Source of the DNA: Spirosoma sp.
GTDB lineage: Bacteria; Bacteroidota; Bacteroidia; Cytophagales; Spirosomataceae
Assembly (NCBI GenBank): GCA_025351545.1
Contig: JANXVQ010000956.1
Coordinates: 1-16,682 of the forward strand
DNA length: 16,682 nucleotides
Reading direction: 5' to 3'
The translations under genes and the position numbers were made by a program. Positions 7,729 through 16,065 of the stretch are shown here, piece by piece (positions within the stretch are counted from its first letter, which is position 1; every line of letters starts with the position of its first letter). The notes under the pieces are model-generated. The model did no database searches and was not told where the DNA came from. It saw only the letters and a program-made list of their open reading frames with translations.

Positions 7729-8124
7729 GTGACACGTCATACCAGCGACCTCAAACAGCAAATCGAACGTATCCTTCACTGGGAGCAGTCTGCCCATTGG
7801 CGTTTTCGCGATTTTGAGTTTTTGAGTCAACTGGTGTTTGCCCGTACACATCGGCGCGTGGATGCCCGTGAGTTACAGGCGTTTTGGGAATCGTCTGCTA
7901 TTCCTTCGCAACCTTTTTTGGATTCTCTTGCGTGCTTCGCCGATTATGCTGACTGGGACGATTTCTGCACACGAAATTTTTATGGCGTTGTCGAAGCCGA
8001 CGACGAAATAGGGACGCTTCACGCACACCATTGGGAGATTCCGGTCAAGTGGGTGATCATAATATGCTGGCTATCCGTTGTTGCATCTGTGCTGGTGGGA
8101 ATACTTCTGATTTGGAAACGATAA
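7729..8124 (+). CDS. Small tail-anchored membrane protein of unknown function
   Basis: I do not recognise a named family. The 132-residue reading begins TRHTSDLKQQIERIL after the GTG at 7729. It is rich in Trp, Phe and acidic residues (HWRFRDFEFLSQLVF, FADYADWDDFC) and ends in one hydrophobic segment, WVIIICWLSVVASVLVGILLIW, followed by KR. This suggests a cytoplasmic domain anchored by a single C-terminal helix. There is no ATG anywhere in the frame. The only candidate starts are GTG 7651 (upstream of and reading through the palindrome), TTG 7714 and GTG 7729. I chose 7729 because it avoids translating the repeat. The compositional bias and regular coding character support a real gene, but its start may have been damaged by the repeat. 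It may be transcribed with the genes on either side. Confidence 0.55.
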   Translation: MTRHTSDLKQQIERILHWEQSAHWRFRDFEFLSQLVFARTHRRVDARELQAFWESSAIPSQPFLDSLACFADYADWDDFCTRNFYGVVEADDEIGTLHAHHWEIPVKWVIIICWLSVVASVLVGILLIWKR

Positions 8125-8138
8125 ACGATTCGGCTACC

Positions 8139-8156
8139 CGGAACGTTATTGTTCCG
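8139..8156 (+). terminator. Weak hairpin between small membrane protein and M16 protease
   Basis: CGGAAC (8139-8144) pairs with GTTCCG (8151-8156) around the loop GTTATT, followed by the T-rich TATTTCATTT. The stem is only six pairs and the T-run is interrupted, so this is at best a weak terminator of the upstream gene or a structured leader of the protease gene. Confidence 0.25.
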
Positions 8157-8197
8157 TATTTCATTTACAAGGACCATAACCCAATTTAAGCGACCGG

Positions 8198-11047
8198 ATG
8201 GTACGTTTCCCTTTATGCCTGAGTTTGTTACTCGGTGCAACGCTGGTGCTGGCTCAACCCACGCCAAAAATTAAATTAGCTACGTCTTCACGGTCTAAAT
8301 CCGCACCGGCTGTCTCGCTGAATAGTCCTATTCCCTTAGATCCCGACGTAAAAGTTGGTAAACTGCCGAATGGTCTAACGTATTACATCCGAAAAAATGT
8401 CGAGCCGAAAAATCGGGCCGAACTGCGGTTGGTAATTCGGGCTGGATCGGTGCTGGAAAATGACAATCAGCAGGGACTGGCGCACTTCATGGAGCATATG
8501 GAGTTTAACGGCACGAAGAATTTTCCAAAGAACGAATTAGTTAACTTTTTGCAATCGTCGGGCGTTCGATTCGGAGCCGATTTGAATGCCTATACGGGCT
8601 TCGACGAAACGGTTTATCAATTGCCCGTTCCAACGGACTCGGCCAATGTGTTCAATAAAGCGTTTCAAATTCTGGAAGACTGGGCGCACAACGCAACAAT
8701 TGACCCAGCCGAAGTCGACAAGGAGCGGGGTGTTATTTTGGAAGAACGGCGGCTCGGTCGGGGTGCTGGTCAGCGGATGCGCGACAAATATTTTCCCGCT
8801 CTGCTGAATGATTCGCAATATGCCAAACGACTTCCCATCGGAACAGAGCAGGTATTGACCACGTTCAAGCCCGAAACATTACGTCAATTTTATAAAGATT
8901 GGTATCGGCCCGATCTCATGGCTGTCATCGCTGTTGGCGACTTCGACATGAAGCAGGTGGAAGGAATTATCCGCGAAAAATTCGGTCGTATTCCAGCCGT
9001 TACAACCCGCAAGCCTCGTACTGAATACGAAATTCCGGCACATAAAGATACGAAGGTGGTTATCGTAACTGATCCTGAACAGCCAAACACGGTCGTTCAG
9101 GTGATTTATAAACGGCCTGAAATTAAAGAAAAGACGTTGAATGACCTGCGGGAAAGTATAAAACGCGGCCTGTTTAACACCATGATTGGCAACCGAATAC
9201 AGGAATTAACCCAACGCGCCGATCCGCCATTTTTGGGTGGCTACAGTAACTATAGCGACTTTTTGGGTAATCTCGACGCATTTACGTCCATCGCCGTAGC
9301 CAAAGAAGGCAATGTCGAAAAAGCAATTCGGGCGGTACTTGACGAGAATGCCCGCGTAAAGCAGTTTGGGTTTACAGCAACTGAACTGGCCCGCGCCAAA
9401 CAGGAGTTTATGACGAATGTGGAGCAGGCTTACAGCGAACGCGACAAAACCCGCTCGGTTAATTACGTGAATGAGTACGTTCAGAACTTCACCGATAAAG
9501 CGCCTTACACGAGCATTGATTTTTACTATAATTTCCTGAAACGCGAGCAGGATGGTATCAAACTCGCCGAGGTGAATTCGTTGGTTGACCAATTTATTCA
9601 TAACGACAACCGGGCTGTTATCGTCATGGCTCCTGAAAAGGAGAAAGCTAAACTCCCGACCGTTGCGCAAATTCTGAGTTATGTCGACGATGCCGGAAAA
9701 GGCTTAACGGCCTATGAGGATAAGACCCTGAACAGTCCGTTATTGGCCAAACAGCCAACCGGTTCGCCCGTTGTGAGCGAGAAGCCGGTTAAAGACATCG
9801 GTGTGACGGAATGGACACTGAAAAATGGCGTTCGCGTCGTGCTGAAACCTACGAATTTCAAAAATGACCAGATTCTGTTTTCTGCCAGCAGTTTCGGCGG
9901 CACATCGCTGTATGATCTGAAGGACTTCATGTCGGCGCGGTTTTCTTCCACGCTGACCGCTATGGGTGGCACAGGTGAGTACAACCAGATTCAACTGGGC
10001 AAATTCTTGTCGGGAAAGCAGGTAAGTGTGTTTCCCTATGTGGGTGAATTAAGCGAAGGAATTAATGGTAGCGCAGCCCCGAAAGATCTGGAAACGGCCC
10101 TGCAACTTCTCTATAGCTATTTTACGCAGCCCCGAAAAGACGCCGATGTGGTGAAGGGTTTCCTGTCGAACCAGCGCAGTTCTTTACAGAATCAGATTAA
10201 CACACCAACACCGGCAAAAGTATTTCAGGATACGGTATCGGTAACGCTGGGCAATAACAACCCACGTCGGCAACCACTCAAACCGGAGGATTTAGATGAA
10301 ATTGACCTCGACCGTGCTCTGAAAATTTACCAGGAACGGTTTGCCAACGCGGGTGACTTTACGTTTTATTTCGTCGGAAATTTCAGCGAAGACAAGCTGA
10401 AACCGTTGGTTGAGAAATACCTTGGTGGCTTACCATCAACGGATAAAGCGGAGAAATTCAACGACTTAGGCATCCGTGCGCCGAAAGGCCAAATCAGCAA
10501 GACGGTTTATAAAGGACTCGACCCGAAATCGTCTGTGCAATTAATCTACAGTGGCGATTTAACGTGGTCGCCCGAAACGGCGACGCAATTGGATGCATTG
10601 GCTGAAGTGCTCGAAATCAAGCTAATTGAAAAGCTGCGGGAAGAGGAAAGTGGCGTTTATGGCGTGGGCGCCAGTGCTGCCTATGCTAAATACCCGGTGC
10701 CGCGTTACACCTTCCGCATCAATTTTGGCTGTGCGCCCGAAAACGTCGAAAAGCTCATTGCCAAGACTCAGGAACTGATAAATGACCTGAAACAGAAGGG
10801 CGCCTTACCCGCCGATATTGCCAAATTCAAAGCCGAAACCCGACGCGAAACTGAACTACAGTTGAAAGACAACCAGTTCTGGCTGGGTTATCTCCAGAAT
10901 CAATACTACAATGGCGACGCGCCGGACGAAGTTCTGCACGAGAGCGAACAGCTAAGCAAAGTGACGGTTGAAAGCACAAAAGACGCTGCCAATCAATACT
11001 TTGGCTCGAACTTAATTCGGCTGGTGCTGATGCCGGAAAAGAAATAA
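8198..11047 (+). CDS. Secreted/periplasmic M16 zinc metallopeptidase (insulinase family, two-unit)
   Basis: The 949-residue protein starts with a signal peptide (RFPLCLSLLLGATLVLAQ, likely cut after VLA), so it acts outside the cytoplasm. The catalytic half follows, with the inverted zinc motif H96-F-M-E99-H100 and the third zinc ligand E176 in the VDKERGVILEE block. R-D-K-Y/F (GQRMRDKYF) and a WYRPDLMAV block are typical M16 landmarks. The second half (from about residue 525) repeats the fold without a zinc motif and forms the other side of the peptide chamber, as in pitrilysin-like enzymes. The length matches the 930-950 residues usual for Bacteroidota members. It should degrade short peptides in the envelope; the exact substrate is unknown. 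ATG 8198 is the first ATG after an in-frame stop at 8177-8179. Confidence 0.93.
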   Translation: MVRFPLCLSLLLGATLVLAQPTPKIKLATSSRSKSAPAVSLNSPIPLDPDVKVGKLPNGLTYYIRKNVEPKNRAELRLVIRAGSVLENDNQQGLAHFMEHMEFNGTKNFPKNELVNFLQSSGVRFGADLNAYTGFDETVYQLPVPTDSANVFNKAFQILEDWAHNATIDPAEVDKERGVILEERRLGRGAGQRMRDKYFPALLNDSQYAKRLPIGTEQVLTTFKPETLRQFYKDWYRPDLMAVIAVGDFDMKQVEGIIREKFGRIPAVTTRKPRTEYEIPAHKDTKVVIVTDPEQPNTVVQVIYKRPEIKEKTLNDLRESIKRGLFNTMIGNRIQELTQRADPPFLGGYSNYSDFLGNLDAFTSIAVAKEGNVEKAIRAVLDENARVKQFGFTATELARAKQEFMTNVEQAYSERDKTRSVNYVNEYVQNFTDKAPYTSIDFYYNFLKREQDGIKLAEVNSLVDQFIHNDNRAVIVMAPEKEKAKLPTVAQILSYVDDAGKGLTAYEDKTLNSPLLAKQPTGSPVVSEKPVKDIGVTEWTLKNGVRVVLKPTNFKNDQILFSASSFGGTSLYDLKDFMSARFSSTLTAMGGTGEYNQIQLGKFLSGKQVSVFPYVGELSEGINGSAAPKDLETALQLLYSYFTQPRKDADVVKGFLSNQRSSLQNQINTPTPAKVFQDTVSVTLGNNNPRRQPLKPEDLDEIDLDRALKIYQERFANAGDFTFYFVGNFSEDKLKPLVEKYLGGLPSTDKAEKFNDLGIRAPKGQISKTVYKGLDPKSSVQLIYSGDLTWSPETATQLDALAEVLEIKLIEKLREEESGVYGVGASAAYAKYPVPRYTFRINFGCAPENVEKLIAKTQELINDLKQKGALPADIAKFKAETRRETELQLKDNQFWLGYLQNQYYNGDAPDEVLHESEQLSKVTVESTKDAANQYFGSNLIRLVLMPEKK

Positions 11048-11103
11048 TAAGAATTAGGGTATCTAAAATTCAGCGATCTTTGTCAGTTGAAAATCATGAA
11101 GCT

Positions 11104-11412
11104 ATGGAATTGAACAAGCAAACGATTCTTCAATTTATACAGCTAAATCGTGAGCAGATCAAATCGTTCGGTGTCGTGCAAATTGGGTTGTTCGGATCAT
11201 TTGTCAGGGATGAGCAACGACCTGACAGTGATATCGACTTGCTGGTTGACTATGAAACTGGACAGGCTTCATTTAAAAACCTGATGCATTTAGCCTTCTT
11301 TTTCGAAGATTCTTTACACCGTAAAATTGAACTTGTGACACCAAAATCGTTAAGTAGTCGGCTTAAAAAATATATTGCCAAAGAAATCGAATATGTCGCG
11401 CTCACTGATTGA
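11104..11412 (+). CDS. MNT-type nucleotidyltransferase (MntA-like), partner gene not seen
   Basis: The 102-residue protein is a minimal nucleotidyltransferase with the signature GLFGSFVRDEQRPDSDIDLLVDY: the GS of the nucleotide-binding turn and the two metal-binding aspartates of DSDIDLL. The C-terminal part (KNLMHLAFFFEDSLHRKIELVTPKSL) is typical of antitoxin-like MNT proteins. In MntA/HepT systems such a protein adenylylates and silences a HEPN ribonuclease encoded next to it. No HEPN gene lies on either side here: the upstream gene is the M16 protease and the downstream gene is a Uma2 protein. ATG 11104 fits the usual family N-terminus; an earlier in-frame non-ATG start at 11080 is possible. 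Activity as an antitoxin is therefore not supported by the neighbours. Confidence 0.85.
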   Translation: MELNKQTILQFIQLNREQIKSFGVVQIGLFGSFVRDEQRPDSDIDLLVDYETGQASFKNLMHLAFFFEDSLHRKIELVTPKSLSSRLKKYIAKEIEYVALTD

Positions 11413-11437
11413 ATAGTTAGAGCACATCCTAAATAAC

Positions 11438-11510
11438 AAATTGAGTTGTTAGTCATTAGTTGTCAAGTGGGTAGGTTTAGCGTGACGATTATCGACTGAC
11501 AGCTCAATTT
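11438..11510. repeat. Imperfect 17-bp inverted repeat (39-base spacer)
   Basis: AAATTGAGTTGTTAGTC (11438-11454) matches the reverse complement of GACTGACAGCTCAATTT (11494-11510) at 15 of 17 positions, and both differences would be G-U pairs in RNA. The left arm runs into GTTGTTAGTCATTAGTTGTCA, which resembles heptad-type intergenic repeats (TTAGTCA-like). The element fills most of the gap between the nucleotidyltransferase and Uma2 genes and ends 28 bases before the Uma2 start codon. Confidence 0.55.
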
Positions 11511-11538
11511 TGTACATTTACATAAAACCTCATAAGTC

Positions 11539-12114
11539 ATGGAAAGCACACTGCTCGAAGCTCAGGACGAAGCAACTGATGTTCGTATTCCGATGTCAAA
11601 GCAACAGTTTATGAACTGGAATCCCGACAACGGCTTTCTGTATGAGTTTGAAAATGGTTTTGCTATACCTACGGATGGAATGAGGAAAGAAGAACGGTAT
11701 CTGGTCAGAAATGTGCAAGTAGCGTTTCAGAAGACGAAAGCTTTCCAGGAGAAAGGGTATATGTTCGAGGAAAGTAGCATTTGGATTACGCCTGATCAAA
11801 AACGAATTCCAGATATGGCTTTCTTTACAGACGACCAGATCAAAGAATCTCAAAGTCCAGATTCGGAGCCAATTCCATCTTTTGTAATAGAAATTATTTC
11901 CCCCAGCGACAGAGTTAAAACTGTAGAATCAAAAGTGATCGAGTATTTCGAAGCTGGGATTCAGGTTGTTTGGCACATCCATCCATCACTCCGTATGGTT
12001 CGTGTATTTACATCGCCCCGGCAGAACGTAACTTGTTTTGAAAACGACACATTCAATGCCGCCCCGGTTATATCAGATCTGCAAATGACCGTTGAAGAGT
12101 TATTCGCTCTCTGA
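11539..12114 (+). CDS. Uma2-family (DUF820) PD-(D/E)XK nuclease-fold protein
   Basis: The 191-residue protein has the conserved core of the Uma2 family. RIPDMAFF carries the PD pair (91-92), FVIEIISPSD supplies the acidic residue E118 and the SPSD turn (121-124), and ESKVIEYFEAGIQVVWHIHP has the conserved K132 and the EY-x2-AG-x3-VW signature. The fold is that of restriction-like endonucleases, but the biological role of these very abundant paralogues is not settled. ATG 11539 fits the family length of about 190 residues. The gene follows the solitary nucleotidyltransferase on the same strand and converges with the sulfur genes on the other strand, with only 22 bases between stop codons. It is probably an independent unit. 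Confidence 0.9.
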   Translation: MESTLLEAQDEATDVRIPMSKQQFMNWNPDNGFLYEFENGFAIPTDGMRKEERYLVRNVQVAFQKTKAFQEKGYMFEESSIWITPDQKRIPDMAFFTDDQIKESQSPDSEPIPSFVIEIISPSDRVKTVESKVIEYFEAGIQVVWHIHPSLRMVRVFTSPRQNVTCFENDTFNAAPVISDLQMTVEELFAL

Positions 12115-12136
12115 AAGTCAATAATGAAAATATGCA

Positions 12137-13537
12137 TTAATGACTGCTAACCGATAACACTATCGGCACGTTTGTCTTTTTTATGGCGGTCAGGCCGCCT
12201 TCTACATTCACGACGTTGGTAAAACCGCGTGCTTTTAAGATCGAATTAGCTACCATTGAGCGGTAACCTCCGGCACAGTGAACATAGACCGGCTCGTTGC
12301 GATTAATTTCGGCCATATGATCGTTGAGATTGTCTAACGATACGTTTTTTGCTCCCTCAACGTGTTCTCCGACAAATTCTGCGGGCTTTCGCACATCAAT
12401 AACCGGAATCGCCGGATTCTGTTGCCAGCGTTTCTCGAACTCGTCTGCTGAAATGGATTCAATCGTATCGAGCTCTTTCCCAGCCTGTTGCCAGGCTGAG
12501 AATCCACCTTCCAGAAAGCCAATGCAATTGTCGTAACCAACGCGGGCCAGACGGAGAACTGTTTCTTTCTCCTGACCCTTTGGGGTTACAAGAGCGATTG
12601 GCTGCGTTAATTCAGGAATTAAGGCGCCAACCCAGGGAGCAAACTGCCCGTTTAAACCGATGTTAACTGAGTTTGGAATAAAGCTCTTTGCAAAATCAAC
12701 CGCATCGCGCACGTCCAGAATCAGGGCGCTGGTTTCGTTAACTGAAAGTTCAAACGCATCGGGCGATAGGGCGTGACTGCCGCGTTTCATTACCCGGTCG
12801 ATGGGCTCGTACCCTTCCTTGTTCAGTCGGGCATTTTCGGCGAAATAAGCAGGAGCCGTTGTCAGTCCATCAAGTACTTTCTCGATAAACTCGGTTTTTG
12901 ACTTGGCCTGTAGTGCATAATTGAAGCGTTTCTGATTGCCAAGTGTATCCGTTGTTTCCTTGCTCATATTTTTGCCGCAAGCCGAGCCTGCGCCATGCGC
13001 CGGATATACAATTACGTCGTCGGCAAGCGGCATAATTTTGGCGTGGAGGCTATCGTATAACATACCCGCCAGATCACGTTCGGTCAAATCACCTTTGATC
13101 GCTAAATCAGGCCGACCCACATCACCAATAAAAAGCGTATCGCCGGTGAAAATAGCGCGGTCTTTTCCGGTTTCGTCGGTGAGTAAATAGGTTGTTGATT
13201 CTGCCGTATGGCCGGGTGTGTGCAAAACCGTTATCGTCACATTGCCCAAAGAAAATGTTTCGCCATCCCTGGCGTGGTATGCTTTATAACTCGTATCGGC
13301 GTTGGGGCCATATACGATAGTTGCTCCAGTCTTTTTTGCTAAATCAACATGCCCCGATACAAAATCGGCGTGGAAGTGGGTTTCGAAAACGTATTTGATT
13401 TTAGCCCCGGCTTTGTCGGTTTTTCGCGTGTAAGGCGATGTTTCACGGAGCGGATCAATAATGGCGGCTTCACCATTGCTTTCGATATAATAGGCTCCCT
13501 GTGCAAGACAGCCCGTATATAATTGTTCGATAATCAT
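12137..13537 (-). CDS. CstB-like persulfide dioxygenase with pseudo-rhodanese and rhodanese domains
   Basis: The 466-residue cytoplasmic enzyme has three parts. Residues 1-245 are an ETHE1-type metallo-beta-lactamase-fold persulfide dioxygenase: THFHADFVSGH with H54, H56 and D58, H110 in HTPGH, D133 in TGD and H181 in PAHGAGSACG; iron should be held by H54, H110 and D133. Residues 262-355 form a rhodanese-like domain whose active-site loop (VTPKGQEKE) has no cysteine. Residues 362-458 form a second rhodanese with the catalytic loop C421-AGGYRS. This order is that of staphylococcal CstB, which oxidises persulfides to sulfite and passes sulfane sulfur on to make thiosulfate. The start codon overlaps the stop of the TauE-like gene by four bases (ATGA), so the two are probably translated together. 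The reaction is inferred from the architecture. Confidence 0.92.
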   Translation of the reverse strand: MIIEQLYTGCLAQGAYYIESNGEAAIIDPLRETSPYTRKTDKAGAKIKYVFETHFHADFVSGHVDLAKKTGATIVYGPNADTSYKAYHARDGETFSLGNVTITVLHTPGHTAESTTYLLTDETGKDRAIFTGDTLFIGDVGRPDLAIKGDLTERDLAGMLYDSLHAKIMPLADDVIVYPAHGAGSACGKNMSKETTDTLGNQKRFNYALQAKSKTEFIEKVLDGLTTAPAYFAENARLNKEGYEPIDRVMKRGSHALSPDAFELSVNETSALILDVRDAVDFAKSFIPNSVNIGLNGQFAPWVGALIPELTQPIALVTPKGQEKETVLRLARVGYDNCIGFLEGGFSAWQQAGKELDTIESISADEFEKRWQQNPAIPVIDVRKPAEFVGEHVEGAKNVSLDNLNDHMAEINRNEPVYVHCAGGYRSMVANSILKARGFTNVVNVEGGLTAIKKTNVPIVLSVSSH

Positions 13538-14343
13538 ATCATTGTGTTGTACAGTTCCCGGCTAATCATATAAAAAGCTACCGCGAGAACGAACCAGCCA
13601 AATCCTTTTTTGAGTTTATCGGGGGTTACAAAGCGGGCTAAATACATCCCGATGAAGATGCCGATAACGGATAAACCCGTAAAAGGCAGCAGAAAATTCC
13701 AGTTCAGGTCGGTGTGGTGAATATCGCCCAGAAACCCGACAAATGAGTTGACGGCAATAATAAGGACCGATGTCGCTACTGCCCGGTACATGGGCAAACC
13801 CGCCAGCAACACCAGCATTGGAACAATTAAAAAGCCGCCCCCTGCGCCAATAGTGCCCGTTAGCATACCTACCGCCAGGCCATCGAGGGCCAGACTACCA
13901 TAACGCGGGCGTCCATCGGCGGCTTCGCCCTGCTCTGGTCGGTCGCTGCGAATCATGGCACGGGCGGCAATAATCATTACAAAGGCGAAAAAATAAAGAA
14001 TGGCGTTGCTCTTGGGAAGAACAAACTGCCCGAATTGGAAAAGCGGGTCAGGCAGGGCAGGAACCAGAAACCGACGGCTTAAATAGACCGATACAAACGA
14101 AGGAAGGGCAAACGCTACGGTTACGGGGAGGTCGACGCGTTTTTTCCAAATATGATTTATGGAACCTACCAGCGATGTGGAGCCCACTACGAATAGTGAG
14201 TAGGTTGTTGCGAGTACGGTTGGTATATGAAAAATATACACGAAAATTGGCACAGTTAGAATTGAGCCACCTCCACCGGCTAACCCAATAACCAGCCCTA
14301 CAACAATAGCCGACGCGTACCCGAATAATTCCTGTTCACTCAT
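13534..14343 (-). CDS. TauE/SafE-family sulfite/organosulfonate exporter
   Basis: This 269-residue inner-membrane protein has about eight hydrophobic segments arranged as two related halves. Each begins with the glycine-rich hallmark: GLAGGGGSILTVPI (20-33) and GTIGAGGGFLIVPM (163-176). A charged loop rich in Arg, Glu and Asp (131-147) links the halves. The family exports sulfite, sulfonates or related anions. Overlap of its stop with the start of the persulfide dioxygenase gene suggests that it removes sulfite or thiosulfate made by that enzyme. This is the upstream gene of the pair, so the promoter should lie between the terminator ending at 14395 and the start codon at 14343. No clear promoter sequence is visible there. 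Confidence 0.92.
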   Translation of the reverse strand: MSEQELFGYASAIVVGLVIGLAGGGGSILTVPIFVYIFHIPTVLATTYSLFVVGSTSLVGSINHIWKKRVDLPVTVAFALPSFVSVYLSRRFLVPALPDPLFQFGQFVLPKSNAILYFFAFVMIIAARAMIRSDRPEQGEAADGRPRYGSLALDGLAVGMLTGTIGAGGGFLIVPMLVLLAGLPMYRAVATSVLIIAVNSFVGFLGDIHHTDLNWNFLLPFTGLSVIGIFIGMYLARFVTPDKLKKGFGWFVLAVAFYMISRELYNTMI

Positions 14344-14394
14344 CAGGAGACAAAACTACAGGTAGTGAGTGAGATGTTTAGTGAACAGACTAAT

Positions 14395-14431
14395 AAAAAC
14401 GCCCTCCAGTCTTAGGCTGGAGGGCGTTTTT
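14395..14431 (-). terminator. Strong intrinsic terminator after the amino acid permease
   Basis: A 15-bp perfect stem (14395-14409 with 14417-14431) contains the GC core GCCCTCCAG / CTGGAGGGC, a seven-base loop and flanking A and T runs. The permease stop is at 14462, so the hairpin begins about 30 bases past it on the minus strand and ends in a T-run there. The symmetrical A/T flanks could let it work in both directions. It separates the permease from the exporter/dioxygenase pair. Confidence 0.92.
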
Positions 14432-14461
14432 GAACGTACTTATACAAGACTGATCTACTGG

Positions 14462-15973
14462 TTACTGATGATCTTCAGGATTATTCAGGTGGCTATGCCG
14501 ACGACTGTATAAAAAATACACGATAACACCGAGTGTACACCAGATGACAAATGAGATTTTGGTGTCTGTCCGTAAATTGTACATCAGGTAGAGGTTGGCA
14601 CAAATACCCAGCGTAGCCACAACGGGCAGGGCAGGAGTCCGGTAGGGACGTTCCAGATTTGGCTCCCGAACGCGCAACAGCCAAACGGCTCCGCAGATCA
14701 TGGCAAAGGCAAGCAACGTTCCCGACGAACACAACTCCGAGACCTTGTCGATGGGCGTTAGTGCAGATACTGTCGAGACAATAGCACCAACCAGAATCGT
14801 ACTTTTCCAGGGCGTTTTGAACGTTGGGTGAATGGAGGCAAACAGATTTTTCGGTAGCAGACCGTCTTTAGCCATACCAAGAAAAATTCGTGTTTGGCCG
14901 AGCATCATCACCAGCATTACAGATGTTAGACCGGCAATGGCGGCAATCGTAATCAGGTACACGGCCCAGGTTAATCCCGGAATATCGGCAAATGCCTGTG
15001 CCACTGGTGCTTTTAGGTCCAGCGAATCATATTTAACCATACCCGTAAGCACGAGTGAGACCAGAATATAAAGTACCGTACAGATAATTAGCGATGCGAT
15101 AATGGCAAACGGAACGTCTTTTTTAGGGTTGATGGCTTCCCCGGCCTGTGTTGAAACGGCGTCGAAGCCGATATACGCAAAAAACACAATACCGGCGGCC
15201 GTTACGATCCCGTTGAATCCGTAATGCTGCTGACCACCCGCGTCGATAACCGGAGCCGGAATAAAGGGCGTCCAGTTCGCGACATCGACGTAGAACGAAC
15301 CGGCGATAATTACAAAAATAACCGTTGCCACTTTCAGAATTACGATGGCGTTATTAGTACTTGCCGCTTCTTTAATGCCTTTGACCAACACATAGGTAAC
15401 ACACCACACGATCAGGAACGCAGGCAAGTTGACTGCAAACGCAAAATCGGGAATGATCTCACCAGCCGCCCGCAGCTTTTCAGCTTTTTCCTGCGCTGTG
15501 ATAGGATCGTTCATTAGCCAGATAGGTGGATTGATACCGACTAAATGAAGTAGTTTTTCGAAGTAGCCCGACCAGCTAACGGCCACCGTTGTAGCGCCCA
15601 TCATGTATTCCAAAATCAGGTTCCAACCGATAAGCCAGGCAAAAATTTCGCCTACCGTACCGTATGAGTATGCATAAGCCGATCCTTCAACAGGCAGAAT
15701 AGAAGCAAATTCAGCGTAACAAAGGGCGGCAAATGCGCAGGCAACACCCGCCATAACAAAGGCAAGGGCAAGTGCCGGGCCCGCCCATTCGTTGGCCGCA
15801 ATGCCGGTAAGTACAAACACGCCCCCGCCAATAACGGCTCCAATACCAAGAGAGGTTAGTGACCAGCGCGTCAACACTCGCTTTAATTCACTCTTTTTCA
15901 TGTCGGCTTCATAGGCCGCCAAAGGCTTCTTGCGCCAGATTCTGGTATCGATAGGTTTTAGTTTGGTTTCCAT
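14462..15973 (-). CDS. APC-superfamily amino acid permease (cationic amino acid transporter type)
   Basis: The 503-residue inner-membrane protein has about 12 transmembrane helices and a 35-residue cytoplasmic N-terminus (KRVLTRWSLT just before helix 1). Helix 1 has the APC substrate-binding break GIGAVIGGGVFVLTG (43-57), followed by the ALCYAEFAS block in helix 3 (83-91) and IGFDAVSTQAGEAINPKKDVP in the helix 6-7 region, both typical of the CAT/YfnA branch. It should take up amino acids by proton or sodium symport; lysine/arginine or neutral branched substrates are both possible. ATG 15973 gives the usual family N-terminus. The gene is a single unit, with its own terminator downstream and another terminator separating it from SecDF upstream. 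Confidence 0.92.
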   Translation of the reverse strand: METKLKPIDTRIWRKKPLAAYEADMKKSELKRVLTRWSLTSLGIGAVIGGGVFVLTGIAANEWAGPALALAFVMAGVACAFAALCYAEFASILPVEGSAYAYSYGTVGEIFAWLIGWNLILEYMMGATTVAVSWSGYFEKLLHLVGINPPIWLMNDPITAQEKAEKLRAAGEIIPDFAFAVNLPAFLIVWCVTYVLVKGIKEAASTNNAIVILKVATVIFVIIAGSFYVDVANWTPFIPAPVIDAGGQQHYGFNGIVTAAGIVFFAYIGFDAVSTQAGEAINPKKDVPFAIIASLIICTVLYILVSLVLTGMVKYDSLDLKAPVAQAFADIPGLTWAVYLITIAAIAGLTSVMLVMMLGQTRIFLGMAKDGLLPKNLFASIHPTFKTPWKSTILVGAIVSTVSALTPIDKVSELCSSGTLLAFAMICGAVWLLRVREPNLERPYRTPALPVVATLGICANLYLMYNLRTDTKISFVIWCTLGVIVYFLYSRRHSHLNNPEDHQ

Positions 15974-16065
15974 GAAGGAAGAATTAGAGTTTGGTAATTA
16001 TGCCTTTTAGAAAAAGATTATTAGGTAAATCGTTTGGAAAGATACTGAATTGTAAGATAAAAACT

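Noticed and set aside
11075..11082. GATCTTTG as a Bacteroidota -7 promoter element before the nucleotidyltransferase
   Set aside because: It differs from TAnnTTTG at the first base and no TTTG-like -33 element is at the right distance.
11104..12114. Nucleotidyltransferase plus Uma2 as a toxin-antitoxin pair
   Set aside because: They are separated by 126 bases with an inverted repeat between, and Uma2 is not an established partner of MNT proteins.
11539..12114. Uma2 gene as part of an insertion sequence
   Set aside because: No terminal inverted repeats, target duplications or transposase motifs flank it.
12115..12136. AT-rich near-palindrome between the convergent Uma2 and CstB-like genes as a terminator
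   Set aside because: The stem would be short and AT-only with a mismatch; too weak to call.
16037..16044. TATCTTTC on the minus strand as a -7 element for the amino acid permease
   Set aside because: It is close to TAnnTTTG and about 64 bases from the start, but no convincing -33 element was seen, so it is not listed as a feature.
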